From assembly GCA_002490665.1 (NCBI GenBank), contig DKUL01000060.1:1-48232 (forward strand): a stretch of 48,232 nt of DNA, read 5' to 3'. This document shows, one piece after another, positions 31,617-40,213 of the stretch. Each line of letters starts with the position of its first letter. The first letter of the stretch is position 1. The position numbers and the translations under genes were made by a program. Origin of the DNA: Lachnospiraceae bacterium UBA7205. GTDB lineage: Bacteria; Bacillota; Clostridia; Lachnospirales; Lachnospiraceae. The notes under the pieces were generated by a model. It saw only the letters and a program-made list of their open reading frames with translations. It ran no database searches and was not told the DNA's origin.

Positions 31617-33413
31617 TCATACGGCGCGCGTGGCATATTTCAGCTTTTCCAGCTCCTTCCCCGCAAAATACGGCGCAAGTTTTTCGAAAACCTGTCTGTG
31701 GTAGGCATTCAGTTTTCTGATGTCGGACGGCTCCATGTACTGGATATCTATGGCATCAAGGTCAATGGGCACGTATGTCAGATGGCGAAATCCCATAAAC
31801 TGTCCATACGCGTTTTTGCTCTCTTTTACAATCTCGACAATATTTTCCGTGCGGATGCCGTGGCTGTCCTGCACATACATGCCCGGCTCGTCGGAAACAA
31901 TCATGCCTTCCTCAAGGACGGCTTCTTTTTTCTCAGGCTTGTACTGCCAGCTCAGCCTGTGCGGTCCTTCATGGACATTCAGGATGTATCCTATGCCATG
32001 CCCGGTGCCGTGTTTGTAGTCCAGCGCGCAGTCCCAGAGCGGTTCCCTGGCGATTATGTCAAGGTTCCGTCCGGTACAGCCGGACAAAAATTTGGTATCT
32101 GCCAGCCGCAGCATGGCACACGCAACCTTGGTAAAGTGCAGCTTCATCTCGTCCGTCACCGCGCCGAGCGCAACCGTCCTGGTCACATCCGTCGTTCCAC
32201 CCTCGTACTGTCCACCCGAGTCAACCAGGTAAAAGCCGTCTGCCCCGATGGTGTCCGAATGCTCCTGTGTCGCGCTGTAATGCGCCATCGCCGCATTTGC
32301 CTTGTAAGCGCTTATCGTCTCGAACGACAAGTCCAGGAATCCCGGAATTTCAGCCCGCATTGCATCCAGCTTTTTCGCTACGCCGAGCTCGTCCATCGGA
32401 ACCTTTCCGGCATTTTCCTTCATCCAGAACAAAAATTTTGTCAGCACCACACTGTCCTCAAGGTAACATCTCCTGATGTTTTCCAGCTCGACCGGATTTT
32501 TGACTGCCTTTAGAAGCTCTGTCGGATTTTCTTTGTCAACAAGCTCTGCGCGGCTCTGCACCAGCTTATAGAGCATGTAGTTACTGTCTGCGCCGGAACA
32601 CCATACCTTTCCCTTTATCGCACAGTTCTTCAGATAATCTGAAATATCCGTATATTTTTGACATGACACGCCGCTTTTTTCCAAGTGTGCCTTTGTTTCC
32701 TCGGTCAGCGCCGCATCCTGAATAAACAGGACAGCCGCATCCATGGAAAGAAAGGTATACGAAAGCGCCACCGGATTGTGCTCCACATCATTTGCACGGA
32801 CATTATAGAGCCACATGATATCGTCGAGCTTTGCTATCAGAAGATGCTCCACGCCTTCCTCCGTCATCTTTTCCCTTACCTTGGAAAGCTTTTCCTCCAC
32901 ACGCATCCCGCAGCTTTCTTCCGGCACAATCCACAGTCTGCTCATGGGCATCGCCGGTCTGTCTTTCCAGAGCTGTGCTGCGACATCCCTGTCATAGACA
33001 AACTTCACGTTTTTATCCGCGAGCTCCTCCTCGAGCTCCTTCCCAAATGACGCGCTCACTACCCTGCCGTCAAATCCGATCGTCTGACCCTCCGTGACGT
33101 GCTTTTCAAGGTACTCTTTTATTGTGGGGACGCCTTCCTCCTCCATCCGGTACAGTACGATGCCCGACCCTTCCAGCTCTTTCTCCGCCTGTACAAAATA
33201 TCTGCCATCCGTCCATAGTCCGGCTTCCTCATTACCCACAACAAGTGTGCCTGCCGAACCGGTGAACCCTGACAGGAACGCCCTCATTTTAAAATAATCG
33301 CTGACATACTCCGAGCTATGGTAATCGGCTGTCGGCACAATATAGAAATCTATATTTTCCTGCGCCAGCAGTTTCTGTAATGCCCCAATTCTCTGTTTTA
33401 CCGCATTTCCCAT
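31617..33413 (-). CDS. Xaa-Pro aminopeptidase (aminopeptidase P, M24B)
   Basis: A 598-residue three-domain aminopeptidase P that removes N-terminal residues preceding proline. Two creatinase-like N-terminal domains (about 1-310) lead to a pita-bread catalytic domain. Its five metal ligands are visible: the two Asp in DSGGQYEGGTTDVTRT, His in GTGHGIGYILNVHEGPH, Glu in EEGMIVSDEPGMY and Glu in IRTENIVEI. GAGGTGAT lies before the ATG at 33413. It is 19 bp downstream of a small membrane protein gene on the same strand. The protein is cytosolic. Confidence 0.92.
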   Translation of the reverse strand: MGNAVKQRIGALQKLLAQENIDFYIVPTADYHSSEYVSDYFKMRAFLSGFTGSAGTLVVGNEEAGLWTDGRYFVQAEKELEGSGIVLYRMEEEGVPTIKEYLEKHVTEGQTIGFDGRVVSASFGKELEEELADKNVKFVYDRDVAAQLWKDRPAMPMSRLWIVPEESCGMRVEEKLSKVREKMTEEGVEHLLIAKLDDIMWLYNVRANDVEHNPVALSYTFLSMDAAVLFIQDAALTEETKAHLEKSGVSCQKYTDISDYLKNCAIKGKVWCSGADSNYMLYKLVQSRAELVDKENPTELLKAVKNPVELENIRRCYLEDSVVLTKFLFWMKENAGKVPMDELGVAKKLDAMRAEIPGFLDLSFETISAYKANAAMAHYSATQEHSDTIGADGFYLVDSGGQYEGGTTDVTRTVALGAVTDEMKLHFTKVACAMLRLADTKFLSGCTGRNLDIIAREPLWDCALDYKHGTGHGIGYILNVHEGPHRLSWQYKPEKKEAVLEEGMIVSDEPGMYVQDSHGIRTENIVEIVKESKNAYGQFMGFRHLTYVPIDLDAIDIQYMEPSDIRKLNAYHRQVFEKLAPYFAGKELEKLKYATRAV

Positions 33414-33432
33414 ATGTATCACCTCATACCCT

Positions 33433-33783
33433 TTATTTCGTTATTCCAACCAGATATTTTTTCTGTGCATTCATAAGCAGTATTCCATATCCGACAATCA
33501 CCGCCACTGTCACAACCCGCAGTGCCATGTCCGCAGCAGGATACAGCTGAAAGATTCCAAGTGCCCCCAAAAGCCCTGCTGCCAGGAGTATCACCCCGGT
33601 CAGAAATGTAAAGGGAAACGTATGCTTTATAAATCCCTCCGGATCCTTCGCCCGGTCTGTCGGGAACCCTTTTCCAACAAGCATTTCCGGAATCTTGTTG
33701 GAGGACTTCATCTGAACCGCCCAGAAAACAATATAAACACCACATGCAACAATAAGCAAATCCAATATCATTCCAAAACTCAT
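33433..33783 (-). CDS. Small membrane protein, three to four helices
   Basis: A 116-residue hydrophobic protein with membrane spans at about 5-25, 58-80 and 84-105. A conserved-looking polar loop (SSNKIPEMLVGKGFPTDRAKDPEGFIKHTF) separates spans 1 and 2. I do not recognise a named family. AGGAGG is 6 bases before the ATG at 33783; the open frame extends to 33837 without another good site. It is probably cotranscribed with the aminopeptidase gene. Confidence 0.7.
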   Translation of the reverse strand: MSFGMILDLLIVACGVYIVFWAVQMKSSNKIPEMLVGKGFPTDRAKDPEGFIKHTFPFTFLTGVILLAAGLLGALGIFQLYPAADMALRVVTVAVIVGYGILLMNAQKKYLVGITK

Positions 33784-33836
33784 CCACATCCTCCTAATCC
33801 AAACTAAGCAAAGAAAACATTTTTTCTCATGAAACA

Positions 33837-33882
33837 CAGAAACTCCTGTCTGTATTTCACAGACTAAGAGTTTCCGTCACAT
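33837..33882 (-). terminator. Terminator hairpin downstream of thrC
   Basis: GAAACTC and GAGTTTC enclose an inner stem GTCTGT / ACAGAC. The T-tract on the minus strand is weak. Confidence 0.55.
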
Positions 33883-33893
33883 TACGATCATTC

Positions 33894-35381
33894 CTATATT
33901 CCAAGAAAATTCATGACAACAGACTTCATATCCTCCTTGTCGCATATGGTGTCATGGAGCACCGGCGCTGTGCGAATCTCCTCAATCGCCGCCGGAACCT
34001 TGACATTCGCAATCCTTGAAAGCTCGTCGACAAGCGCGAAATCCCCCATTGCGTCATACTTCGCATCAATTGCGTTCATGACGCTTCTGGTAAATTTGAA
34101 CGGACTGGCCGTCGACGCAATCACCACCTTATGATTGTCACCTGTCTCTTTTTTGTATTTGTTGCACACTGTGGCTGCCACTGCCGTATGGGTATCAAGG
34201 ACATATCCTGTCTTTTCATATAAAGACCTGATGGTCGCCGCTGTCTCCTGCTCAGACGCGTAATTGCCATAAAAGTCGCTCATATTCGCTTTCATCTCTT
34301 CAGTGATTTCATATCTGCCTGTCTCGGACAGGGACTTCATAAACGCGGCATTTTTGTCCGCATCCGCGCCTGCCGTAAGGTAAATCAGGCGCTCAAGGTT
34401 ACTTGAAATCAGGATGTCCATGGAAGGCGAGCTTGTCAACACAAACTCCCTGTTCCTGTCATAAACGCCTGTCTCAAAGAAATCATACAGCACCTTGTTC
34501 TCATTGGATGCACAGATAAGCTTCGCAATGGGAACACCCATATTCTTTGCAAAGTATGCGGCAAGGATGTTTCCGAAATTTCCGGTCGGAACAACGACGT
34601 TTATCTGCTCGTCCTTCCCCACTTTTCCTTCCTTTAAAAGCTGTGCATAGGAATATACATAGTAAACCACCTGCGGCACAAGCCTTCCGATATTGATGGA
34701 ATTTGCGGAGGAGAACTGGAACCCCGCCTTGTCCATGATGTCCGCAAGCTCCTTATCGCCAAAGAGCTGCTTGACTCCGGTCTGTGCGTCGTCAAAGTTT
34801 CCTGTGATGCCGACCACAAATGTATTGTCCCCTTTCTGGGTAACCATCTGCTTCTCCTGAATCGGGCTGACGCCGTTCTTCGGATAAAACACGATAATCT
34901 TTGTCCCTGCGACGCCCGCAAATCCTGCAAGGGCTGCTTTTCCCGTGTCACCGCTTGTCGCCGTGAGAATGACGATATCGTTTTTTACATGATTTTTCTT
35001 TGCCGATGTAATCAGAAGATGCGGCAGAATGGATAGTGCCATATCCTTAAACGCGATGGTTGCGCCATGGAAAAGCTCGAGATAATACGCACCGTCCGCT
35101 TCCACAAGGGGCGCTATCACTTCCGTGTCAAACTTACTGTCATATGCCTTGTTGATACAATCCTTTAATTCCGCTTCCGTAAAGTCCGTGAGAAACAGTT
35201 TCATAACCTCATATGCCGTCTCCTGATAGGTCATCCCGGACAGCTCCTCAAGGCTTTTGTCAAGCCTTGGCAATGACTCCGGGACAAACAAACCACCGTC
35301 ATCCGCCAGCCCCTTTAAAATTGCCTGTGACGCACGCACCGCCTCGCCCTTGCTTCTTGTGCTTCTGTAAAATATGTCCAT
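33894..35381 (-). CDS. thrC: Threonine synthase
   Basis: A 495-residue PLP enzyme that turns O-phosphohomoserine into threonine, of the longer fungal/E. coli-type ThrC class. The N-terminal signature is YRSTRSKGEAVRASQAILKGLADDGGLFVPE. The PLP lysine lies in ELFHGATIAFKDMALS. The phosphate-binding loop region is ILTATSGDTGKAALAGFAG. AGAGGAGA stands before the ATG. No other threonine or homoserine gene is in the window. Its promoter contains a Fur-box-like palindrome. Confidence 0.95.
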   Translation of the reverse strand: MDIFYRSTRSKGEAVRASQAILKGLADDGGLFVPESLPRLDKSLEELSGMTYQETAYEVMKLFLTDFTEAELKDCINKAYDSKFDTEVIAPLVEADGAYYLELFHGATIAFKDMALSILPHLLITSAKKNHVKNDIVILTATSGDTGKAALAGFAGVAGTKIIVFYPKNGVSPIQEKQMVTQKGDNTFVVGITGNFDDAQTGVKQLFGDKELADIMDKAGFQFSSANSINIGRLVPQVVYYVYSYAQLLKEGKVGKDEQINVVVPTGNFGNILAAYFAKNMGVPIAKLICASNENKVLYDFFETGVYDRNREFVLTSSPSMDILISSNLERLIYLTAGADADKNAAFMKSLSETGRYEITEEMKANMSDFYGNYASEQETAATIRSLYEKTGYVLDTHTAVAATVCNKYKKETGDNHKVVIASTASPFKFTRSVMNAIDAKYDAMGDFALVDELSRIANVKVPAAIEEIRTAPVLHDTICDKEDMKSVVMNFLGI

Positions 35382-35407
35382 TTCACTTCTCCTCTTAAAT
35401 CATTTTG

Positions 35408-35436
35408 TATATATCATAATCATTATCAATTGTAAA
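35408..35436 (-). promoter_or_regulatory. thrC promoter with Fur-box-like palindrome
   Basis: Minus strand TTTACA (35436-35431), 17 bases, TATATA (35413-35408). The spacer holds TGATAATGATTATGA (35428-35414), which differs from the 7-1-7 Fur consensus TGATAATNATTATCA at one position. The AT-rich setting makes chance possible. Confidence 0.5.
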
Positions 35437-35467
35437 GTATACCATAGTCTTTTTGCAACTGCAATCT

Positions 35468-36103
35468 TTATCTCTTATAAAAATCATGCCCCCCATAAGT
35501 GAACAAAAACGTAAGATGGGAGTCAAACCACTGGGCATTTTCTGAATCGGCGTATTTCCTCGCCATAAAAAACAGCGCGCCATCCGACACGTCCTCCCCT
35601 TTCAGGGCACTGTATACCACGTCCCTTGTCTCCTCCGATATTTCCACATGGTCGATGGTGCCGTTTGACACTGGCGAAAACTGTGTTACATTCTGCGCTT
35701 TCTGATATACTACTTCTGTGACAGTATTGGGGAATCTTTTATTTTTGACACGGTTGATTACTACGTTAGCCACAAGCAGCTTTCCTTTTCTGTCCTCGCC
35801 GCCTGCCTCTGCCTGCACGATTCTCATAAGCGTGTCCAAGTCCTCGTCCGACACATCAATGCAGAACCGCTGCTTCATTGTCTGATATGAAATAATACGT
35901 TCTAGTGATTCAAACCTTTCAAGCGCCACTTGTTCCGTTATTACATGCACCGTCTCCTGCTTTGAGACTTTCTGCGCCTGCACCTCATACTGCCTTGAGC
36001 ATATGAGCAATATCGCGCAGGCGACATTTGCAATAAATAAAAGGATATAGCTTTTTGAATACATAATCTGTTGTTTTTTCCTTTCTGTTTGTATCTCTTC
36101 CAT
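35468..36103 (-). CDS. SleB/CwlJ-type cell wall hydrolase, membrane anchored
   Basis: A 211-residue protein with one N-terminal membrane helix (about 19-38) and a C-terminal hydrolase domain of the SleB family (about 90-211). The catalytic Glu is in RIVQAEAGGEDRKGKLLVANVVINRV. GALFFMARKYA and TFLFTYGGHDFY complete the domain. SleB enzymes cut spore cortex peptidoglycan during germination, while CwlJ-like relatives act on vegetative wall. There is no peptidoglycan-binding domain, so a spore role is uncertain. The 36103 start has AAAGGA upstream. It is divergent from the LytTR regulator gene. Confidence 0.85.
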   Translation of the reverse strand: MEEIQTERKKQQIMYSKSYILLFIANVACAILLICSRQYEVQAQKVSKQETVHVITEQVALERFESLERIISYQTMKQRFCIDVSDEDLDTLMRIVQAEAGGEDRKGKLLVANVVINRVKNKRFPNTVTEVVYQKAQNVTQFSPVSNGTIDHVEISEETRDVVYSALKGEDVSDGALFFMARKYADSENAQWFDSHLTFLFTYGGHDFYKR

Positions 36104-36174
36104 TAAAAATCCTTTCACATTCTAGTCTATTCGCTTGTCCCGAAAAAAATTCATAAAAGATTTCGACATATGTT

Positions 36175-36204
36175 TTGACAATCCGACACCATCTGCGATA
36201 TGCT
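36175..36204 (+). promoter_or_regulatory. Promoter of the LytTR/GHKL operon
   Basis: TTGACA (36175-36180), an 18-base spacer, TATGCT (36199-36204). It lies in the divergent region shared with the SleB-like gene. Confidence 0.6.
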
Positions 36205-36236
36205 GTTATGGACGACAAAACGCGGAGGGAATATAA

Positions 36237-36965
36237 ATGCTTCAGATTGCGGTGTGCGACGATGAACAATTTTACAGGGAAAAAATAAAATGTCTCTTGG
36301 AACAATACCTTCACGAACATCATCCGGAATACGCGATACAGACCTTTTCATCCGGCAGTGAATTTTTATCCGTGCAAGAAAACAACGTCAAATATGATGT
36401 GGTCTTTCTTGATATCAACATGGATCAGATAGACGGAATCCAGACAGCCGAACAAATCCGGACATTTCACAGCGACACGTTTATCGTGTTTGTGACCGCT
36501 TTTATCGACTATGCCCTGGAAGGCTACAAAGTCAACGCAATACGCTATATCCTGAAAGACAAGCTGGAAACCGCAGTTTCGGAATGCATGAATGCAATAT
36601 TGCAGAAAATGCAGAAAAAACAGGTCGTATTTGCCTTTTCTGATGGGGAGCGGACATTATATACCGACAATATTCTCTATGTTGAAAGCAGCAGGCACAA
36701 ATGCATTTTTTCTTACATGAGTAGTTCTGCTGGCGAAACCGGTATTGTCTCTTACCCGATTTACGAAAAACTGGACACGGTCGAGCAGACTTTGTCCGCC
36801 TATTCCTTCCTGCGCATTCACAAAAGTTATCTTGTAAACATGAAGCACATCCGCAAAATCAGCAACTATACTGTCCTTCTTGACACCGGAGAAAAACTGC
36901 CCATACCGAAACTGCGGTATCAGGCTGTAAGGGCAAAATTTGTCACATTCAAAGGAGCTTTTTGA
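36237..36965 (+). CDS. LytTR-family response regulator (AgrA/LytR type)
   Basis: A 242-residue regulator. The receiver domain (1-120) has Asp8-Asp9-Glu10, phosphoacceptor Asp59 (VVFLDINMD) and FVTAFIDYALEGYKVNAIRYILK. The LytTR DNA-binding domain (about 135-240) carries NILYVESSRHKCIF, FLRIHKSYLVNMKHIRKIS and the IPKLRYQAVRAKF end. GGAGGGAA precedes the ATG. The GHKL kinase gene starts 4 bp after its stop. No autoinducer peptide gene of the AgrD type was found beside it. Confidence 0.93.
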   Translation: MLQIAVCDDEQFYREKIKCLLEQYLHEHHPEYAIQTFSSGSEFLSVQENNVKYDVVFLDINMDQIDGIQTAEQIRTFHSDTFIVFVTAFIDYALEGYKVNAIRYILKDKLETAVSECMNAILQKMQKKQVVFAFSDGERTLYTDNILYVESSRHKCIFSYMSSSAGETGIVSYPIYEKLDTVEQTLSAYSFLRIHKSYLVNMKHIRKISNYTVLLDTGEKLPIPKLRYQAVRAKFVTFKGAF

Positions 36966-36969
36966 TATC

Positions 36970-38268
36970 ATGCTGAAAAATATTATTTTATCCCTTTTGC
37001 TTGCCATCAGCTGTCAGGCATTCTATGCAGCAATCCTGCCAGAACGGACATGGCGCTTGCACTGGATACGTTATACAAAAATTCCTGCCTTTATGGTCGG
37101 GTTTACCATCCTTTCCACAGCAGGAATTCCCGCATATATATGGCAGCCGGTACGCCTGATTGTGATAATCGCCCTGATAGCACAGTTTTATTTTCAGACA
37201 GGCATTAGAAAAAACCTGATTTTGTCCGTGACCTTCTGTGTCATTTTCTGGCTTACAGCAACGTGCTATTTGTCTGTTGTTTCCCTGTTTTCCAACCGGA
37301 TGGGAAAAGACGCCTTCTATTTTGCAAAAAGACTGACGGATACAGTCACAATTCTGGTTCTTTTATGCCCCATGCTGCTGTTATGTCATAAATATAAAGA
37401 ACGTGTCCGCGAATTATCTGTGTATGACTGGAAAAAATTTGTGATATTCCCATTTATCGGTATCACAGTCATTACAGCCATCAATATGATTTTCTGGAAC
37501 GGATATGACACTGACCGCTATGCAAGACTGACTATCGTCCTTGGTTTCGCCATGATGAATATCTTTATCTTCTATTTTATGATACGCACGCTGGAAAAAG
37601 AAAAGGAACTGCAAATGCTTCGCCTGCGCAGCGAACGCACACAGAATCAGATGGACATGTACCACACCATGCAGAAAAATTATGACTTACAGCGGCAGAG
37701 GCTCCACGATTACAAGAACCAGCTAAACTGCATACAGGGTCTCCTCGACAGTGGACAATTGCACGCGGCAAAGGAATATATATCAGGACTGACAGGCACA
37801 CTCTGGACAAATATGAACCACATTGACACCCGCCACAATGTCGTAAATGTCATCCTGAACCAGAAATACCAGTCTGCAAGTGACAGGAACATCACAATGT
37901 CCTTTATGGTCAACGATTTATCCGCACTGACCATGGACGAGGAAGACTTGGTGACACTCCTTGCAAACATAATTGACAATGCCATCGAGGCATGTGAAAA
38001 GCTGCCTGACAAGAAACATTTCGACAAAATAATACAATTGAAAATGATTCTGGAGGACAGCCAGCTGATTTTGTCCGTCCGCAATCCTGTGGACAGGCAA
38101 GTATTGATAAAAAACAACTCTGTCGTTACCAGCAAGCAGGATCCTCTGCATCACGGTATCGGACTGGTGAATGTTGATACTGTCATCCGGAAAAATAACG
38201 GAATTCATGTCCTGCAATGTGAAAACGGATGGTTTTCGTTCTCTGCGATAATACCCATTGCTTCGTAA
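36970..38268 (+). CDS. GHKL-domain sensor histidine kinase (AgrC-like)
   Basis: A 432-residue kinase with about six N-terminal membrane helices (1-205) and no large extracellular domain. A coiled coil leads to His246 in QRLHDYKNQLNCIQGLLDSGQ, the phosphoacceptor of the AgrC/CitA-like group. The ATPase has DLVTLLANIIDNAIEAC and HGIGLVNVDTVI. The start at 36970 follows AAGGAG; an upstream in-frame TTG at 36940 is less likely. The AgrC layout suggests it senses a peptide or a membrane signal, which is inference. Confidence 0.9.
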   Translation: MLKNIILSLLLAISCQAFYAAILPERTWRLHWIRYTKIPAFMVGFTILSTAGIPAYIWQPVRLIVIIALIAQFYFQTGIRKNLILSVTFCVIFWLTATCYLSVVSLFSNRMGKDAFYFAKRLTDTVTILVLLCPMLLLCHKYKERVRELSVYDWKKFVIFPFIGITVITAINMIFWNGYDTDRYARLTIVLGFAMMNIFIFYFMIRTLEKEKELQMLRLRSERTQNQMDMYHTMQKNYDLQRQRLHDYKNQLNCIQGLLDSGQLHAAKEYISGLTGTLWTNMNHIDTRHNVVNVILNQKYQSASDRNITMSFMVNDLSALTMDEEDLVTLLANIIDNAIEACEKLPDKKHFDKIIQLKMILEDSQLILSVRNPVDRQVLIKNNSVVTSKQDPLHHGIGLVNVDTVIRKNNGIHVLQCENGWFSFSAIIPIAS

Positions 38269-38323
38269 CGCTATTTTTTTTGTCCGTTTTTTGCTATCCA
38301 ACCGTCGATTTATGCCCTGCCGC

Positions 38324-38352
38324 TTGTATGAATCCTGCCCCTGCCCTATACT
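38324..38352 (+). promoter_or_regulatory. Promoter of the lipoprotein gene
   Basis: TTGTAT (38324-38329), 17 bases, TATACT (38347-38352), about 40 bases before the ATG. The upstream ACCGTCGAT and GCCGCTTGT segments loosely recall LytTR half-sites, which is too weak to call an operator. Confidence 0.6.
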
Positions 38353-38394
38353 GAATTTACATAAATAAGCACACAGTGGAAAGGGGTTTTTCAT

Positions 38395-39141
38395 ATGACA
38401 ACATTAACAAAAAAATTTTTTATTATTTTTGCAGCTTGTTTTCTCAACGGCTGTGGAAAAAAAGAGATGGCGGCAGTCCCATCCTCCCCACAGGAAGCCG
38501 TCGAGCTGACAATGGGGAGCCTGAAAAATCTGGATGTTACCGCATTCAACCAGTATACGGATAATTATGTGGAAACATATTATAATCTCCTTGGCGGCGT
38601 GGAGGTCGAATACCGCACGTTCAACGAGCTTTTGTCGTACCAGCCCAGACGCGGCAAAAGATACCTGTCCGCATATCAGCTGTCGCAAAAAATAACCCAG
38701 AACCTGACCTGGGAAATTGAGGATGTAAGAGAAACTCATGACACGGCAGAAATTGATTTGCACATCACGAATGCCGACATCGGCAAAGCCCTGGAACGCT
38801 ACGAAGTCAAAATTATGGAAGATGTGCTGGACGGCACCGGATTTGGTCTTGCGCAATTGATGACAGACATGTCAGAACTGGCTTCCAGCAAAGAAACCTT
38901 AATTTCCATAATTGATGGCTTAGAGGATGAGGATATTGTCTCTTTTGATGTCACTGTTTTGGCATATCAGGAGAACGGTCAGTGGAAAATCCACCTAAGC
39001 CCGGAATTTATCAATGCCTTTTCAGGCAATATGTACGATGATGGCTATTCCGGTGAGACAGAACAGCGCATGACTGAATTGGAAAAACAGTACGAAAACA
39101 AATTAGACGACTGGGCTGAAACTTTCGAAGAAAAATGGTAA
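38395..39141 (+). CDS. Lipoprotein of unknown function next to the LytTR system
   Basis: A 248-residue protein with a type II signal peptide; the lipobox LNGC puts the lipidated Cys near residue 20. The mature part looks like an NTF2-like or DUF5105-like fold: an early helical SPQEAVELTMGSLKNLDVTAFNQYTDN, then alternating strands. It ends in a charged helix (MTELEKQYENKLDDWAETFEEKW). AAAGGGG precedes the ATG. It has its own promoter 127 bp after the kinase gene. It may be a target or an accessory sensor of that system; neither is shown. Confidence 0.75.
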   Translation: MTTLTKKFFIIFAACFLNGCGKKEMAAVPSSPQEAVELTMGSLKNLDVTAFNQYTDNYVETYYNLLGGVEVEYRTFNELLSYQPRRGKRYLSAYQLSQKITQNLTWEIEDVRETHDTAEIDLHITNADIGKALERYEVKIMEDVLDGTGFGLAQLMTDMSELASSKETLISIIDGLEDEDIVSFDVTVLAYQENGQWKIHLSPEFINAFSGNMYDDGYSGETEQRMTELEKQYENKLDDWAETFEEKW

Positions 39142-39178
39142 CTTCCATGATTCCGCTCTGCGAAATCGCAAATCGTTC

Positions 39179-39276
39179 TGAAAAATGCCGTACTTTGGCA
39201 TTTTTCGGCGTGATACTTAGTACTTCTCCGCGAAGAAGCCTCTGCTGCGAGTGGCTAGAAGTACTTTTCACGCTAT
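39179..39276 (+). repeat. 98-bp palindromic repeat, copy 1
   Basis: It differs from the copy at 41568-41665 at three of 98 positions. The first part is a hairpin GAAAAATGCC-gtacttt-GGCATTTTTC, which may terminate the lipoprotein gene. The second is a long stem with GTACTTCT pairing AGAAGTAC inside a GCGTGA / TCACGC closure, and a GCCTCTGCTGC apical region. It lies 82 bp upstream of the AP2/HNH-like gene. Confidence 0.9.
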
Positions 39277-39358
39277 GAACCTTGACAAATAACAGATATA
39301 CACATACAATACTTTCATTGGATGTCATGATTCATACCACGGACAAACGAGGAGACCA

Positions 39359-40168
39359 ATGGCGATGAAAGGTGTATTTGCGGCGAAAAAGAAAGACGGC
39401 ACGGTTTACTACCGCGCTTCCATAACATACAGGAAAAAGCACATCAGCCTGGGCGGTTTTGATACCATGCGCACGGCAAATGCCGCATATCTTGAGGCCG
39501 ACAGGCTGCTGAACCGCGACCGTGCCAGCATCAACCAATATCGTGACACTTCTCCGCTTCCTTTTGAAAAATGGGTTATCCTCATCAATTTCCGTGATAA
39601 CGGCATATACTTCGGCACACCCATCTACGCCCGCACCAAATTTTTTTACTATTATTTGTCACCAAATGACGCCCTAAAATTTGATATTGACGATTTATTT
39701 TATTATTCCTCACACAAAATCATGAAACGCGACGGTCATCTCTTTGTCGCCGACTATGGCATGCAGGTCAATATCCTAAACCGCTACGGCATAAGAAGCT
39801 TTGCCGTTGCTGGCAAGGACTACCTTTTCCTGAATGGCGACGACACCGATTTCCGCCATGAAAACCTTCAGATAGTAAACCGTTATCAGGGCGTCTCCGA
39901 AGTCATTTTCAGGGGAAAGCACAGATACCGCGCACGCATCAATGTCCCCGGCTACTATGTCATAGGCCACTACCACAGTGAAATTGATGCGGCAATTGCC
40001 TATAACAAGGCAATTGACATTCTGAAAAAAAGGGGGCTGCAAAAAAAGTATACCCCCAATTATATAGAAGGGGTTTCTCCCTCCACTTATGCGGATATAT
40101 ACTCACGCCTTAAAATATCAGATAAAATCATTAACTATTCCGCAGTCAAAACAAAACCAGCCGAATAG
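39359..40168 (+). CDS. AP2-like DNA-binding protein with degenerate HNH core
   Basis: A 269-residue protein. Residues 3-50 (KGVFAAKKKDGTVYYRASITYRKKHISLGGFDTMRTANAAYLEADRLL) resemble an AP2/ERF-type three-strand-plus-helix DNA-binding unit. A second copy is at about 180-235. Between them, KDYLFLNGDDTDFRHENLQIVN keeps the DxRxxNL half of an HNH homing-endonuclease motif but lacks the catalytic histidines, so cutting is doubtful. GAGGAG precedes the ATG; an ATG two codons later is possible. The gene and the next one are bracketed by 98-bp repeats. It may be a domesticated homing-endonuclease relative acting as a DNA binder. Confidence 0.75.
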   Translation: MAMKGVFAAKKKDGTVYYRASITYRKKHISLGGFDTMRTANAAYLEADRLLNRDRASINQYRDTSPLPFEKWVILINFRDNGIYFGTPIYARTKFFYYYLSPNDALKFDIDDLFYYSSHKIMKRDGHLFVADYGMQVNILNRYGIRSFAVAGKDYLFLNGDDTDFRHENLQIVNRYQGVSEVIFRGKHRYRARINVPGYYVIGHYHSEIDAAIAYNKAIDILKKRGLQKKYTPNYIEGVSPSTYADIYSRLKISDKIINYSAVKTKPAE

Positions 40169-40200
40169 GGCGTAACTGCCCTGTCTGCTGGTTTTGTTTT
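40148..40200. terminator. Bidirectional terminator between AP2-like and GH25 genes
   Basis: AAAACAAAACCAGC pairs with GCTGGTTTTGTTTT, enclosing an inner AGGGC / GCCCT stem. It includes the stop codon of the AP2-like gene. Confidence 0.85.
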
Positions 40201-40213
40201 TTCCATTATTCAT

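Noticed and set aside
31578..32513. 311-codon plus-strand frame opposite the aminopeptidase P gene
   Set aside because: It is antisense to conserved M24 catalytic motifs, with no start signal and low-complexity-like composition.
38301..38329. LytTR binding sites upstream of the lipoprotein gene
   Set aside because: The two candidate half-sites match the LytTR consensus poorly and their spacing is not the usual 21 bp.
36119..38394. AgrD-like autoinducer peptide gene beside the LytTR/GHKL pair
   Set aside because: No short frame with a ribosome binding site and peptide-like Cys core was found in the flanking gaps.
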